Source: Kitasatospora sp044457565 (GTDB lineage Bacteria; Actinomycetota; Actinomycetes; Streptomycetales; Streptomycetaceae). Taken from it: 64,000 nt of DNA. Positions 18,164-26,461 of the stretch are shown here, piece by piece. Within the stretch, counting starts at the first letter, position 1. Each line of letters opens with the position of its first letter. The DNA is taken from the NCBI RefSeq assembly GCF_044457565.1, contig NZ_JBITGZ010000031.1:1-64000 (forward strand). The letters run 5' to 3'. The position numbers and the translations under genes are program-made. Below the pieces are notes generated by a model. It was not told the origin of the DNA. It made no database searches and saw only the letters and a program-made list of their open reading frames with translations.

Positions 18164-19039
18164 GTGCGGGACGAGCGGCAGGGCCACGCGCGGGACGGCG
18201 TGGAGCGGCAGGGTGGCAGCTGGCAGGGCGAGGAGCGGCACGGCGCCGGCGCCCCGGCGCGGAGCACGCTGTCGGTGGTCGTCGCCCGCCCGGACGGCCC
18301 GCCCGGCGCCGCACCGGTGCGAGGCCTCAACCCCGACGCGCCGCACCTGGCGGCGAGCACCATGAAGGTGGCCGTGCTCGCGGCGCTGCACCGCAGCGGG
18401 CTGGACCTCGACGAGCCCGTCCCCGTGCAGAACTCCTTCGTCTCCGCCGCTCCCGGCCCGGAGTTCGCCATCAGCGCGGAGCGCGACAGCGACCCGGAGC
18501 CGTGGCACGCCGTGGGCTCCCGCCGGAGCCTGCGCTGGCTCGCGGACCGCATGATCGTCCGCTCCTCCAACCTCGCCACCAACCTGTGCCTCGCGCACAC
18601 CGGCCTGGACGCCGTGGCGGAGGTCTGGCGGCTGGCGGGGGCACGGCACAGCGTGACGGGCCGGGCCGTCGAGGACTTCGGCGCCGACGCCGCCGGCATC
18701 CGGAACCTGGTCACGGCGGCGGACCTCGCCCGGCTGCTGCACTGGCTCCCCACGGAGCTGCGCGACGTCCTGACCGCCAACGCGCACCGGGTGGACCTCG
18801 CCGCCGGACTGCCGCCGGGCACCAGGGTCGCGTTCAAGAACGGCTGGTTCCCCGGCGTCCGGCACAGTGCCGGGATCGTGTACCCGCCCGACGCCCCGCC
18901 CTACACCCTGGTCGTGTGCTACTCCGGTCCGCTGGCCAGCGGGGACGACGTCCAGGACCCGGCCGCCCGGCTGGTCGCCCGGATCTCCGCCGGGTACTGG
19001 GGCCGGCGCCGACTGCTGGGCGCCGGCGGCCGGCGATGA
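18164..19039 (+). CDS. Class A beta-lactamase-like serine hydrolase
   Basis: A 291-residue penicillin-recognising-type enzyme. The nucleophile motif is STMK (Ser65, Lys68), the second motif is SSN in VRSSNLATN, and the third is KNG in FKNGW, replacing the usual KTG. It lacks a clear signal peptide, unlike secreted beta-lactamases, so it may be a cytoplasmic esterase, amidase or peptidase rather than a resistance enzyme. The first 30 residues are polar and repetitive. GTG start at 18164 follows GAGAGGGGACCACC. Confidence 0.8.
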   Translation: MRDERQGHARDGVERQGGSWQGEERHGAGAPARSTLSVVVARPDGPPGAAPVRGLNPDAPHLAASTMKVAVLAALHRSGLDLDEPVPVQNSFVSAAPGPEFAISAERDSDPEPWHAVGSRRSLRWLADRMIVRSSNLATNLCLAHTGLDAVAEVWRLAGARHSVTGRAVEDFGADAAGIRNLVTAADLARLLHWLPTELRDVLTANAHRVDLAAGLPPGTRVAFKNGWFPGVRHSAGIVYPPDAPPYTLVVCYSGPLASGDDVQDPAARLVARISAGYWGRRRLLGAGGRR

Positions 19040-19115
19040 CCGGCCGCGGTACCCGGGCGGCGGTACGGCTCGCCCGGCCCGCTCAACTCCCGGCGGCCGT
19101 ACGGGCACTGAGCGG

Positions 19116-19670
19116 TCAGGCGGTACCGGGAGCCGCCCGCAGGTAGTACGCGCGGACGCGCTCGGCGTCGGCCGGGCCCTGCCCGGGCAGCGGGAGGAAG
19201 TGCTTCAGCTGCCAGGCCTGCGAGCTGCCGGCCTGGCGGTTGGAGGTGGTGACCCACGGCGGGTAGACGCGCAGCGCCCGCTTCCCGCCCGCGCCCTCCC
19301 GCGAGAGGACGCCGCGCTCGCCGAGCACGGCCCGTGGGAACACGAACTGCCCGAACCCTCCGCCGTCACGGCAGCTGATCACGATGAGGTCGACCGGGTC
19401 CCGCACGTCGAAGGGCCGGATCGGCTCGCCCGGCTCCCGCTGCCAGACGGTGACGAACTGGCCGACCTTGGTGGGGGTCGTCCTGGCGACCCGGAACCTG
19501 ACGCGCAGGCCGGCCACGGTGAACGCGTACGCCCCGTACGCGGCGCTCTCCTTCTCCGGCACGGGCCGCGAGCAGGTGAGCCCGCTCGGGTCGTACACCC
19601 GGGCCTTCGCCGCGAGCAGGTCATCGTGGACGGAGCCGGCGGCAGGCCAGGGCTCGGCGTTCGTGGTCAT
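19116..19670 (-). CDS. MepB-family protein
   Basis: A 184-residue protein resembling MepB, the unknown-function product next to the MepA efflux pump in Staphylococcus. Recognisable parts are YGAYAFTVAGLRVRFRVA, TPTKVGQFVTVWQR, GQFVFPRAVLGERGV and the GGKRALRVYPPW near the end. Structural work on this family suggests nucleic-acid-binding folds, but no role is settled. No efflux gene is adjacent here. Confidence 0.8.
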   Translation of the reverse strand: MTTNAEPWPAAGSVHDDLLAAKARVYDPSGLTCSRPVPEKESAAYGAYAFTVAGLRVRFRVARTTPTKVGQFVTVWQREPGEPIRPFDVRDPVDLIVISCRDGGGFGQFVFPRAVLGERGVLSREGAGGKRALRVYPPWVTTSNRQAGSSQAWQLKHFLPLPGQGPADAERVRAYYLRAAPGTA

Positions 19671-19744
19671 CGGCCCATCCTGTCATCGTCCGCCACCGCC
19701 ACCTGATCCCGGCCCGCCCGCCGGGACCACCTAGACTTCCCGCC

Positions 19745-20149
19745 ATGGACGCCGCACCGCAGGACCGGCTGGAACGCCTCATCCGACTCGCCACCGGGAG
19801 CTACCTGCTGGTCACCACCTTCCGCAAGGACGGCACCCCGGTGGCCACGCCGGTCTGGGTGGTCCGGGACGGCGACGCGCTCGGCATCTGGACGGTCGCG
19901 GACTCCTGGAAGGTGCGGCGCATCCGCAACCGCGCCGACGTCCTGGTCGGTCCGTGCGACGCGCGCGGCAACCCGACCGGCGAGCAGGTCCCGGGCGTGG
20001 CGGAGATCTGCACGCCGGAGCGGACGGCGGCGTACCGGACGCTGCTGCGGCAGAAGTACGGGCTGCTGGGCGTGCTGACCCTGCTCGGCAGCCGGCTGCG
20101 GCGCGGCGAGCGCGGCACCATCGGCATCCGGATCACCCTGACGGACTGA
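19745..20149 (+). CDS. PPOX-class F420-dependent oxidoreductase
   Basis: A 134-residue split beta-barrel protein of the F420- or flavin-binding pyridoxamine oxidase class. It reads YLLVTTFRKDGTPVATPVW, then IWTVADSWKVRRIRN (cofactor phosphate contact), then VLVGPCDARGNPTG. Mycobacterial and streptomycete relatives reduce quinones, biliverdin or other small molecules with F420H2. Substrate unknown. It is divergent from mepB-like, 74 bases away. Confidence 0.85.
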   Translation: MDAAPQDRLERLIRLATGSYLLVTTFRKDGTPVATPVWVVRDGDALGIWTVADSWKVRRIRNRADVLVGPCDARGNPTGEQVPGVAEICTPERTAAYRTLLRQKYGLLGVLTLLGSRLRRGERGTIGIRITLTD

Positions 20150-20236
20150 CGGCCGGGGCGCCGCCCGGACGCGGGGGTGTCAAATGCGCTCCGCTCAGGC
20201 CGGGTTAGGGTGTCGCCGGAGAATCGGGAGGGTGAC

Positions 20237-21136
20237 GTGAGCAGCACCGTGAACAGCAGGCGACCCGTCGAGGCCGAGGGGGGCACCAGGAGTCAGCTGC
20301 CGGTCCCCGGCCCCCTGGTCACCGTCGACTGGCTGGCGCAGCGGCTGGAGCACCCCGGCCTGGTGGTGCTGGACGCGAGCGTGGGCGCGGCCGGGGGTGA
20401 GGAGCTGCGGATCCCAAGTGCGCGGCTGTTCGACCTGGACGGCGCGCTCTCCGACCACACGAGCGCACTGCCGCACACCATGCCCGGCACCGAGCAGTTC
20501 GAGCGCGAGATCCGCGCACTGGGGGTCGACGACCGCAGTGCGGTGGTGGTGTACGACCGCGTCGGCATCTACTCCAGCGCCCGGGCCTGGTGGATGCTGC
20601 GGGCGATGGGCTTCGACCGGGTCGCCGTGCTCGACGGCGGCCGGCCCGCCTGGACGGAGGCCGGGCTGCCGCTGGCGGCCGCCGACCCGCAGGCGCCGGC
20701 GCCCGGCGACTTCACCGCCAGGCCGCGTCCGGGCATGGTCGTCGGCAGTGGCACGGTGGCGCAGGCGCTGGCCGACGCCGCCTCGGCGGTACTGGACGCG
20801 CGCACCCGGGAGCGCTTCGCGGGGCAGGCCCCGGAGCCGCGGCCGGGGCTGCGCGGGGGGCATATGCCCGGCGCGGTGAACCTGCCCTTCGGTGACCTCC
20901 AGACGCAGGGCCGGATGCGCCCCGCGAGTGAGCTCGCCGCCGTCTTCGCCGAGCGCGTAGGGCGGCGCGAGCGGCTGGTCGTGAGCTGCGGCTCGGGGGT
21001 GACCGCCTGTGTCCTGGCGCTCGGCGCGACGCTGGCCGGGTACCGTGACCTCGCCGTCTACGACGGCTCGTGGAGCGAGTGGGGGCTGCCGTCCGAGCTG
21101 CCCGTGGCCACCGGGCCGACTGCCGAGGCAAACTGA
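20237..21136 (+). CDS. sseA: 3-mercaptopyruvate/thiosulfate sulfurtransferase (rhodanese)
   Basis: A 299-residue two-domain rhodanese. The N-terminal domain carries VVLDASVG and the VVVYDRVGIYSSARAWWML loop without a catalytic Cys. The C-terminal domain has VLDARTRERFAG and the active loop VVSCGSGVTA; the CG[S/T]GVT form suggests mercaptopyruvate sulfurtransferase. Such enzymes move sulfane sulfur to thiols or cyanide, the latter giving thiocyanate. It lies next to a cyanate-detoxification module, converging tail to tail with the LysR gene (7-base gap), so a linked role in cyanide/cyanate handling is plausible but inferred. GTG start at 20237 with GGGAGGGTGAC. Confidence 0.88.
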   Translation: MSSTVNSRRPVEAEGGTRSQLPVPGPLVTVDWLAQRLEHPGLVVLDASVGAAGGEELRIPSARLFDLDGALSDHTSALPHTMPGTEQFEREIRALGVDDRSAVVVYDRVGIYSSARAWWMLRAMGFDRVAVLDGGRPAWTEAGLPLAAADPQAPAPGDFTARPRPGMVVGSGTVAQALADAASAVLDARTRERFAGQAPEPRPGLRGGHMPGAVNLPFGDLQTQGRMRPASELAAVFAERVGRRERLVVSCGSGVTACVLALGATLAGYRDLAVYDGSWSEWGLPSELPVATGPTAEAN

Positions 21137-21143
21137 CGTCACG

Positions 21144-22064
21144 TCAGATGCCTGCCGGGGCGTCCTCCCCGCCCGCCCATGGCTTCGGCCCGTTCGTGGC
21201 GAGGGCGGTGAAGGCGAGGGCCGCCGCGCTGCCGTAGCCGGCCTCCCGGCGCAGCAGGGTGACGGCGCGCCGGGGCAGCGGCGGTTCGACGGGGACGGGG
21301 TGCAGATGCCGCTGCTCGCGGGTGGTGGCGTCGGGCAGGACGGTGGCCAGGCCCGTCCGCCGGACGATCTCCACCAGCGCGCCGACCGAGTTCGCCTCCA
21401 CCAGGATGCGCGGGCGGACCCGGTGGGCGGCGAGGTGTTCGTCGATGTGCCGCCGGGTGGCGAAGTCCTCGCTGAGCAGGGCGAGCGGGAGTTCGGCGAG
21501 ATCGCCGACCGGTAGCGGTTCGCGGCGGCCCGCGCAGGAGTGGGCGGCGCCCACGACCAGGCCGAGCGTCTCGGTGAACAGCGGGGTGCCGGCGATCCCG
21601 GGCAGGTGGCTTCGGCTGAAGGCGATGCCGAGGTCCAGCCGGTCGTCGAGCAGATCGGACTCGATGCGGTCCTGCGTCGTCTCGCGGATGTCCAGGGTGA
21701 TCCCGGGGTGCCGGGTGTGGAACTCGGCGGCCAGCGGCCCGGTCAGGTAGGCGGTGAAGGTCGGGGTGACGGCCAGCCGCAGCCCGCCGGCGGAGAGGTC
21801 CCGGACGTCGAGCACCGCGCGTTCGGCCGCGGCCAACTCCCTTAGCGCGCGCCGCGCGTAGCGGGTGTAGGCCTCGCCCGCGTCGGTCAGCCGCACGGCG
21901 CGCCCGGAGCGGTCGAGCAGCTGGACGCGCAGCGACCGCTCCAGCTGCTTGATCTGCTGGGAGAGCGTGGGCTGGGCGATGTGCAGCGCCTCGGCCGCGC
22001 GGGTGAAGTTGGCGTGCTCGGCGACCGCGAGCAGGTACCGGAGGTGACGCAGTTCCACGACCAT
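21144..22064 (-). CDS. cynR: LysR-type regulator, CynR-like
   Basis: A 306-residue LysR regulator. The winged helix covers residues 1-60 (AEHANFTRAAEALHIAQPTL) and an effector-binding domain follows (GGLRLAVTPTFTAYLTGPLA). It is divergent from the carbonic anhydrase and cyanase genes, the same arrangement as E. coli cynR against cynTS, so it most likely activates them in response to cyanate. The start is uncertain: GTG at 22070, ATG at 22064 or GTG at 22058 all precede ELRHLRYLL; I use the ATG. Confidence 0.8.
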   Translation of the reverse strand: MVVELRHLRYLLAVAEHANFTRAAEALHIAQPTLSQQIKQLERSLRVQLLDRSGRAVRLTDAGEAYTRYARRALRELAAAERAVLDVRDLSAGGLRLAVTPTFTAYLTGPLAAEFHTRHPGITLDIRETTQDRIESDLLDDRLDLGIAFSRSHLPGIAGTPLFTETLGLVVGAAHSCAGRREPLPVGDLAELPLALLSEDFATRRHIDEHLAAHRVRPRILVEANSVGALVEIVRRTGLATVLPDATTREQRHLHPVPVEPPLPRRAVTLLRREAGYGSAAALAFTALATNGPKPWAGGEDAPAGI

Positions 22065-22072
22065 GCCCACAA

Positions 22073-22123
22073 CTATAGCTACAGCCGATGGCTCCCATCG
22101 ATCACCGGTCTTGGACGCTATAG
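22073..22123. promoter_or_regulatory. Probable CynR control region
   Basis: Between the divergent LysR and carbonic anhydrase genes, CTATAG occurs twice (22073-22078 and 22118-22123), each followed by a similar tail (CTACAG, ATGCAG). Between them lies a perfect dyad CGATGG-CTC-CCATCG (22086-22100), the size and place expected for a LysR-type site. The AT-rich CTATAG copies stand out in this GC-rich DNA. Binding is inferred from position and symmetry. Confidence 0.5.
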
Positions 22124-22189
22124 ATGCAGGTCGGGCAGGGTGGAGACATCGCCCCGACCGAGCGGGGCCACCGGGAAGGAGCGGCCACC

Positions 22190-22816
22190 ATGGCAGCGGC
22201 CAGCATCAAGGAGATCGCCGAGGGCGTCGAGCGGTTCAGGCGGGAGGCGTTCCCCGCCCGGGCGGAGCTCTTCGAGCGCCTCGCCGGCACCCACCGGCCG
22301 AGCGCCCTGTTCATCAGCTGCTCGGACGCCAGGGTCGTCCCGGAGCTGATCACCCAGCGCGAACCGGGTGAGCTCTTCGTCGTCCGCACGGCCGGCAATC
22401 TCGTCCCGCCGTACAGCGCCGCCGCGGACGGCGTGGCCGCCAGCATCGAGTACGCGGTCAGCGTCCTGGGCGTGGCGGATGTCATCGTCTGCGGCCACTC
22501 CGGCTGCGGTGCGATGACCGCGCTCGCCTCCGGCGGCGGGCTCGGCCACCTGCCGGCCGTCGCCCACTGGCTGCACCACGCGGACGCCGCCAAGGCCCGC
22601 ACCGACGCGGGCGAGCACCGCTCGGACGAGCGGGTCGACGCGCTCGTCCGGGACAACGTGCTCGGCCAGCTGGCGAACCTGCGGACCCATCCGTCCGTGG
22701 CCAGGGCGCTCGCCCTGCACCGGGTCACGCTGCACGGCTGGGTGTACGACATCCGCTCCGGCGCGGTGCAGGCGCTGGACGCGGCCGCCGGGCGGTTCGT
22801 CGCACTGACCGCCTGA
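22190..22816 (+). CDS. cynT: Beta-class carbonic anhydrase of the cyanate module
   Basis: A 208-residue beta-carbonic anhydrase. Zinc ligands are visible in SCSDARV (Cys and Asp) and in CGHSGCGAM (His and Cys). It interconverts carbon dioxide and bicarbonate, and in cyanate operons it keeps bicarbonate available for cyanase. The ATG at 22190 has AAGGAG ten bases upstream; an ATG at 22124 in the same frame overlaps the presumed regulator site. The cyanase gene follows 103 bases later. That gap holds repeated CACCCTTCACA-type units and the small hairpin CCCGGC/GCCGGG before the next ribosome site. Confidence 0.92.
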   Translation: MAAASIKEIAEGVERFRREAFPARAELFERLAGTHRPSALFISCSDARVVPELITQREPGELFVVRTAGNLVPPYSAAADGVAASIEYAVSVLGVADVIVCGHSGCGAMTALASGGGLGHLPAVAHWLHHADAAKARTDAGEHRSDERVDALVRDNVLGQLANLRTHPSVARALALHRVTLHGWVYDIRSGAVQALDAAAGRFVALTA

Positions 22817-22919
22817 CGCCTCCGCCTGACCCGCCACGGCCTGCCCCTTCTCACCCTTCACACCGTTCACACCCTTCACAGCCCGGCGAGCGCCGGGACC
22901 CGTCCCGAAAGGACTCCCC

Positions 22920-23390
22920 GTGATCCACGCACAGTTCGACCAGAGCGCCCGTCAGCAGCTGGCCCTGCGGGCCTTCGAGGCCAAGACCCGCCGTGACCTC
23001 AGCTGGCAGCAGCTGGCCGACGCCGCCGGTCTGTCGGTGGCGTTCGTCACCGCCGCCGTGCTCGGCCAGCACCCGCTGCCCGAGGGCGCGGCCGATGCCG
23101 TGGCCGAGCTGCTGGGTCTGGACGAGGACGCCGCACTGCTGCTGCAGACCGTCCCGCTGCGCGGCAGCATCCCCGGTGGCGTCCCGACCGACCCGACGAT
23201 CTACCGGTTCTACGAGATGCTCCAGGTCTACGGCACCACGCTCAAGGCCCTGGTGCACGAGCAGCTCGGCGACGGCATCATCAGCGCGATCAACTTCAGG
23301 CTCGATGTCAGGACTGTCAAGGACCCCGACGGCGGGCACCGGGCCGTGATCACGCTGGACGGCAAGTACCTGCCGACCAAGCCGTTCTGA
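22920..23390 (+). CDS. cynS: Cyanase (cyanate hydratase)
   Basis: A 156-residue cyanase, close to the usual 150-160. An N-terminal helix-turn-helix-like domain (LSWQQLADAAGLSVAFVTAA) is followed by the catalytic C-domain with PTIYRFYEMLQVYG, which carries the catalytic Arg and Glu, and GDGIISAINF, which carries the catalytic Ser. It converts cyanate and bicarbonate to ammonia and carbon dioxide as a decamer. GTG start with GAAAGGA upstream. It is last of the rightward pair with the carbonic anhydrase. Confidence 0.96.
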   Translation: MIHAQFDQSARQQLALRAFEAKTRRDLSWQQLADAAGLSVAFVTAAVLGQHPLPEGAADAVAELLGLDEDAALLLQTVPLRGSIPGGVPTDPTIYRFYEMLQVYGTTLKALVHEQLGDGIISAINFRLDVRTVKDPDGGHRAVITLDGKYLPTKPF

Positions 23391-23420
23391 CGGCGCCGAG
23401 CGGCGTCTGACGGGCCGGGT

Positions 23421-23452
23421 ACCGGCGGGCGGGAGCCGCTCCGCCCGCCGGT
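23421..23452. terminator. Bidirectional terminator after cyanase
   Basis: ACCGGCGGGCGG (23421-23432) and CCGCCCGCCGGT (23441-23452) form a perfect 12-pair stem with an eight-base loop. It sits between the ends of cynS and the convergent PNGase gene and can serve both. Confidence 0.7.
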
Positions 23453-23477
23453 GCCCGCCGATGCCCGGCCGACTCCG

Positions 23478-25148
23478 TCAGCGCCCGTCGCCGGTCGGCC
23501 AGCCGTCCAGCGTGGTGATGCTGCGGTGGTACGGGCCGTCGGGACCGGTGCTGCGGTAGTCCTCGGACGAGCCGCCCGTGCGGACCGGACCGGCGCCGTC
23601 GCGGCGGTGGGCGGTCGGGCGCAGCGTGTGGTCGACGGTGCTGCGGGTGGTGACGCGCCCGGCGGTGCAGGCGATGTCCTCGCGGTGGTAGCCGAGGTCC
23701 ATCGCGGTCTGCTGGTCGGTGGCGCCTGCGGCGTCATGGGTGACCCGGTAGGTGACGTCCAGCGGTTCGCCCTCGTGGACGGTCCTGCTGCGGTACGGCC
23801 CGGCGCCCCAGGTCGCGGTGGTACGGGTGAGGTCGGTGCGGTTGTGCAGCGTCAGGTCGTTGCCGCTGTCGCGCAGTTGCTGGCCGGCGCCGAAGGCGAG
23901 GTCGTCGCGGACCTCGGTGGTGATCCGGCCGTGCGAGGTCTGCACCCAGCCGCGGGCCAGGTCATGGCGGCTCGCGGTGGTCTGCCAGTCACCACTGCCG
24001 CCGCCGTGGTCGGTCAGCCGGGTGGTGACGGCCGCCTCGGGGGCCACCCGGTGCTCGGTGAGCCTGCCGGTGGTGCGGGCGCTGCCGTGGTCGACCTCGG
24101 CGAACAGGTTGACCTGGCCCGTCCAGAGGTCGTTGCTCTGGTTCTCGGCCGCGTTGAGCGCGATGCCCAGGGTGTGCGGGCGGCCGTCGAGCAGCAGGCC
24201 GACGTACGGTGTCAGGTCGATCCGGTAGGCGGGCAGGTCGAAGGCGAAGATGCCGGGAGTGGGCCGCCAGAGCAGCGGGTCCCAGCCGCCGGTGTAGATC
24301 ACGGGGTACGGCCAGACCGCACCGGCCGCGCGCCCGTCCAGGGTGAGCCGCAGTTCGCGGAACGGCCCCTTGCCGCAGGCGTCGGTACCGGGGTTGTTCT
24401 TGACGAACTCGTCCGGGGCGGAGGCGTACGCGAACTCCTCGCAGGCTCCGCCGCCACGCGCGTACACCTCGGCGGTGAGGCTCTCCAGGTTCTGCGGGAA
24501 GGAGAGGCGGCGCTCGGCCGCGGGCGCGGCCTGGGTGAGCTCGAACGGGCCGGTGGTGAGCAGCCGGTCAGCGGTGCGGGCGGCCGGCCAGCGTTCGGAG
24601 GTGGTGTAGAAGGTGAAGCTCGCCGAGATCCGGAAGACACCGGTGTAGGTGGCGTCGGTGACGTTGGCGAGGTCGAGGGCGAACGGCAGTGGGCCGCCGA
24701 GCAGCGGCGCGTACCGGGTGACGTCGCGCTCGACGTTCCACTCGATGCCGTCCGCGGAGGGCTCGGGGGTGGAGGAGAGCAGCATCTCCACGCCGCCCAG
24801 CCGCACGGTGAACAGGCGGTCGAACTGGCGGCCCGCCACCTGGCCGTGCAGGTCGAACACCACCGCCGACCAGGGGCCGGCGCAGGCCTCGGGCGGGGTC
24901 AGGGTCGCCGCGTACGGGGTGTCGGGCGGGCTGCCGTAGCCGTTGCTGAACGGCTGGTCGTGCATCACCTCGACGGTGCACGAGCGAGTGTCGGGCCTGG
25001 TGAGCGGCTTGGCCGCGGTGAGCGGGTCGTGGTAGTCGGTGCCGAAGTCGGCGTGCGCGGGCGCGGCCCCGGCGAGTGCGGCCGTCATCGCGAGGGCGGC
25101 GGCGCCGAGCAGTCGGCCGGCTCGGCGGATCAGCGGGTGGGTAGCCAA
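23478..25148 (-). CDS. Secreted peptide-N4-asparagine amidase A-like protein
   Basis: A 556-residue exported protein. A signal peptide fills residues 1-32 (basic start, hydrophobic LLGAAALAMTAALAG, cleavage after APAHA). The mature part resembles the PNGase A family: CAGPWSAVVFDLHGQVAGR, RLGGVEMLLSSTPEPS, GIEWNVERDVTRYAPLL and FRISASFTFYTT are typical, as is the NAAENQSNDLW segment. Plant members release N-glycans from glycopeptides; streptomycete homologues are uncharacterised, so this could deglycosylate environmental glycoproteins. I chose a TTG start at 25148 because AGGAGAGGG stands seven bases upstream and the signal peptide follows at once. Confidence 0.8.
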   Translation of the reverse strand: MATHPLIRRAGRLLGAAALAMTAALAGAAPAHADFGTDYHDPLTAAKPLTRPDTRSCTVEVMHDQPFSNGYGSPPDTPYAATLTPPEACAGPWSAVVFDLHGQVAGRQFDRLFTVRLGGVEMLLSSTPEPSADGIEWNVERDVTRYAPLLGGPLPFALDLANVTDATYTGVFRISASFTFYTTSERWPAARTADRLLTTGPFELTQAAPAAERRLSFPQNLESLTAEVYARGGGACEEFAYASAPDEFVKNNPGTDACGKGPFRELRLTLDGRAAGAVWPYPVIYTGGWDPLLWRPTPGIFAFDLPAYRIDLTPYVGLLLDGRPHTLGIALNAAENQSNDLWTGQVNLFAEVDHGSARTTGRLTEHRVAPEAAVTTRLTDHGGGSGDWQTTASRHDLARGWVQTSHGRITTEVRDDLAFGAGQQLRDSGNDLTLHNRTDLTRTTATWGAGPYRSRTVHEGEPLDVTYRVTHDAAGATDQQTAMDLGYHREDIACTAGRVTTRSTVDHTLRPTAHRRDGAGPVRTGGSSEDYRSTGPDGPYHRSITTLDGWPTGDGR

Positions 25149-25372
25149 GGTGTCCCTCTCCTGTGACCGGACGACGACCCGGCCATCCTCCTCAGTGCGG
25201 CATGCTCGCGTCAATCCTGCCTCCGTGCCCGCCTCAGCGTCCGGCCGGCACCGGGGACGGGGACGGAGTGCGCGCTGCGCTGGTGGGCAAGCGTGGACGG
25301 GGGCACGCTGAGAGGTACCGCGGGCCGCGCAGCCATGCCCGCCCGGCGGAGCCGCCACCGGAAGGAGCGCCA

Positions 25373-25729
25373 GTGATCGAGGTCGGAGACATCCGCGAGT
25401 GGCGAACCCACGACGTCGTCGACGCCGGAGGCCGCAAGATCGGCACGCTGGAGTCGGTCTACGTGGACACCCGTACCGACGAACCCGCGATGGCCACCGT
25501 CCAGATCGGGCTGCCCACCCGCCACCGCCTGGTCTTCGTACCCTTGGAGGGCGCCACCGTCGGCCCGGGTTACGTGCGGGTCGTCTTCGACAGGGCCCTG
25601 GTGAAGAGCGGCCCGTCGATCGGCACCGACGGCGTACTGCCCGCCGAGGACGAGGAGGCGGTGTTCCGGCACTACGACCTGGCCTACGAGAGCGGGGCGA
25701 GCGGTGAGCGCAGGTTGGCGCGCCGCTGA
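25373..25729 (+). CDS. PRC-barrel domain protein
   Basis: A 118-residue protein with a PRC-barrel in its first 85 residues (GDIREWRTHDVVDAGGRKIG, ESVYVDTRTDEPAMATV, VFVPLEGATVGPGYVRV). PRC-barrels occur in the photosynthetic reaction centre H subunit and RimM, and as small stress-associated proteins in actinobacteria. The tail (LPAEDEEAVFRHYDL) is also typical of streptomycete members. Role unknown. GTG start at 25373 follows GGAAGGAGCGCC. The next small gene starts 26 bases later. Confidence 0.88.
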   Translation: MIEVGDIREWRTHDVVDAGGRKIGTLESVYVDTRTDEPAMATVQIGLPTRHRLVFVPLEGATVGPGYVRVVFDRALVKSGPSIGTDGVLPAEDEEAVFRHYDLAYESGASGERRLARR

Positions 25730-25755
25730 GGCCCGCCGACGAGAGGAGTCACCCC

Positions 25756-25926
25756 GTGGTCCTGTTCCTGCTCCTGGTGATCATCGCGATCGTGCTCGGC
25801 CTCATCGGCGCGGTCGCCGACGGCCTCTGGTACCTGCTGCTCATCGCCATCGTGCTGTTCGTGGCCGACCTGGCCTTCTTCGGCGTGCGCTGGTGGCGGC
25901 GCGCGGGCCGGCGCCCGCTTCGCTGA
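25756..25926 (+). CDS. Small hydrophobic membrane protein
   Basis: A 56-residue reading frame with GC-ending codons, GTG start and GAGAGGAG ribosome site. It is almost entirely two membrane helices (VLFLLLVIIAIVLGLIGAV and YLLLIAIVLFVADLAF) followed by a basic WWRRAGRRPLR tail, as in hydrophobic 'hydrolase-like' or phage-shock-related small proteins of streptomycetes. It is 26 bases downstream of the PRC-barrel gene and probably co-transcribed. Function unknown. Confidence 0.75.
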   Translation: MVLFLLLVIIAIVLGLIGAVADGLWYLLLIAIVLFVADLAFFGVRWWRRAGRRPLR

Positions 25927-25974
25927 GACCGGGGCTCGGCCTGAAGGCGAGGCCGAGGGTCGCCCGAGGGCTGC

Positions 25975-26424
25975 TCAGGTGGGCGGTTCCGGCTGCGCCC
26001 GATGGGGCTGGGCAGCGGGGTCGGGGGCAGCGCCGAGGAGTTCGGCGGTGTCGGTGAGGTCGAGCAGCCGCGCGATCTGGCGGCTCGCGGTGCGGATCCG
26101 CAGGCCGCGCCCCGCGGCAACGGCGTGCGCCCGGGTGCGCAGCAGTACGTTGAGCCCCGCGCAGTCACAGAAGGAAACACCCGTGAGGTCGAACTCGATC
26201 GGGCCGGGGCGTTCGCACACGACCGCCGTCACGCGCCGCTCGAACTCCGCCGCGCAGTCGTAGTCGATCTGACCCGCCACGACGACCAGTACCTGCCCGG
26301 CCGTCGCCCTGCCGGTGCGGATGGTGAAGGGGGCTACGGGCGCCCGCGGCCCGATCGGTCCGTCCGGCGGCCGGTCGGCTGCGACGGGGGACGGCTTGTC
26401 GTGGCGGACGCGCTGGTGGGACAT
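25975..26424 (-). CDS. STAS-domain protein (anti-sigma factor antagonist-like)
   Basis: A 149-residue protein with a STAS domain from about residue 45 (VLVVVAGQIDYDCAAEFERR, IEFDLTGVSFCDCAGLNVLL). In partner-switching systems a Ser of the D-S-x-G motif is phosphorylated by an anti-sigma kinase; here the motif is D-C-A-G, so the usual phosphorylation Ser is missing. It may therefore bind its partner constitutively or be controlled otherwise. The ATG at 26424 has GGGAGGAGCACC upstream. It is divergent from the winged-helix gene. Confidence 0.85.
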   Translation of the reverse strand: MSHQRVRHDKPSPVAADRPPDGPIGPRAPVAPFTIRTGRATAGQVLVVVAGQIDYDCAAEFERRVTAVVCERPGPIEFDLTGVSFCDCAGLNVLLRTRAHAVAAGRGLRIRTASRQIARLLDLTDTAELLGAAPDPAAQPHRAQPEPPT

Positions 26425-26461
26425 GGCCGGTGCTCCTCCCGCGAGCCTGGCTTCCACCCCG

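Noticed and set aside
18164..19039. Beta-lactam resistance gene
   Set aside because: The S-x-x-K and S-x-N motifs are there, but there is no signal peptide and KTG is replaced by KNG, so a generic serine hydrolase is safer.
22851..22880. Iterated CACCCTTCACA-type units as an operator array before cyanase
   Set aside because: Only two or three imperfect copies in a short gap between co-directional genes; chance similarity cannot be excluded.
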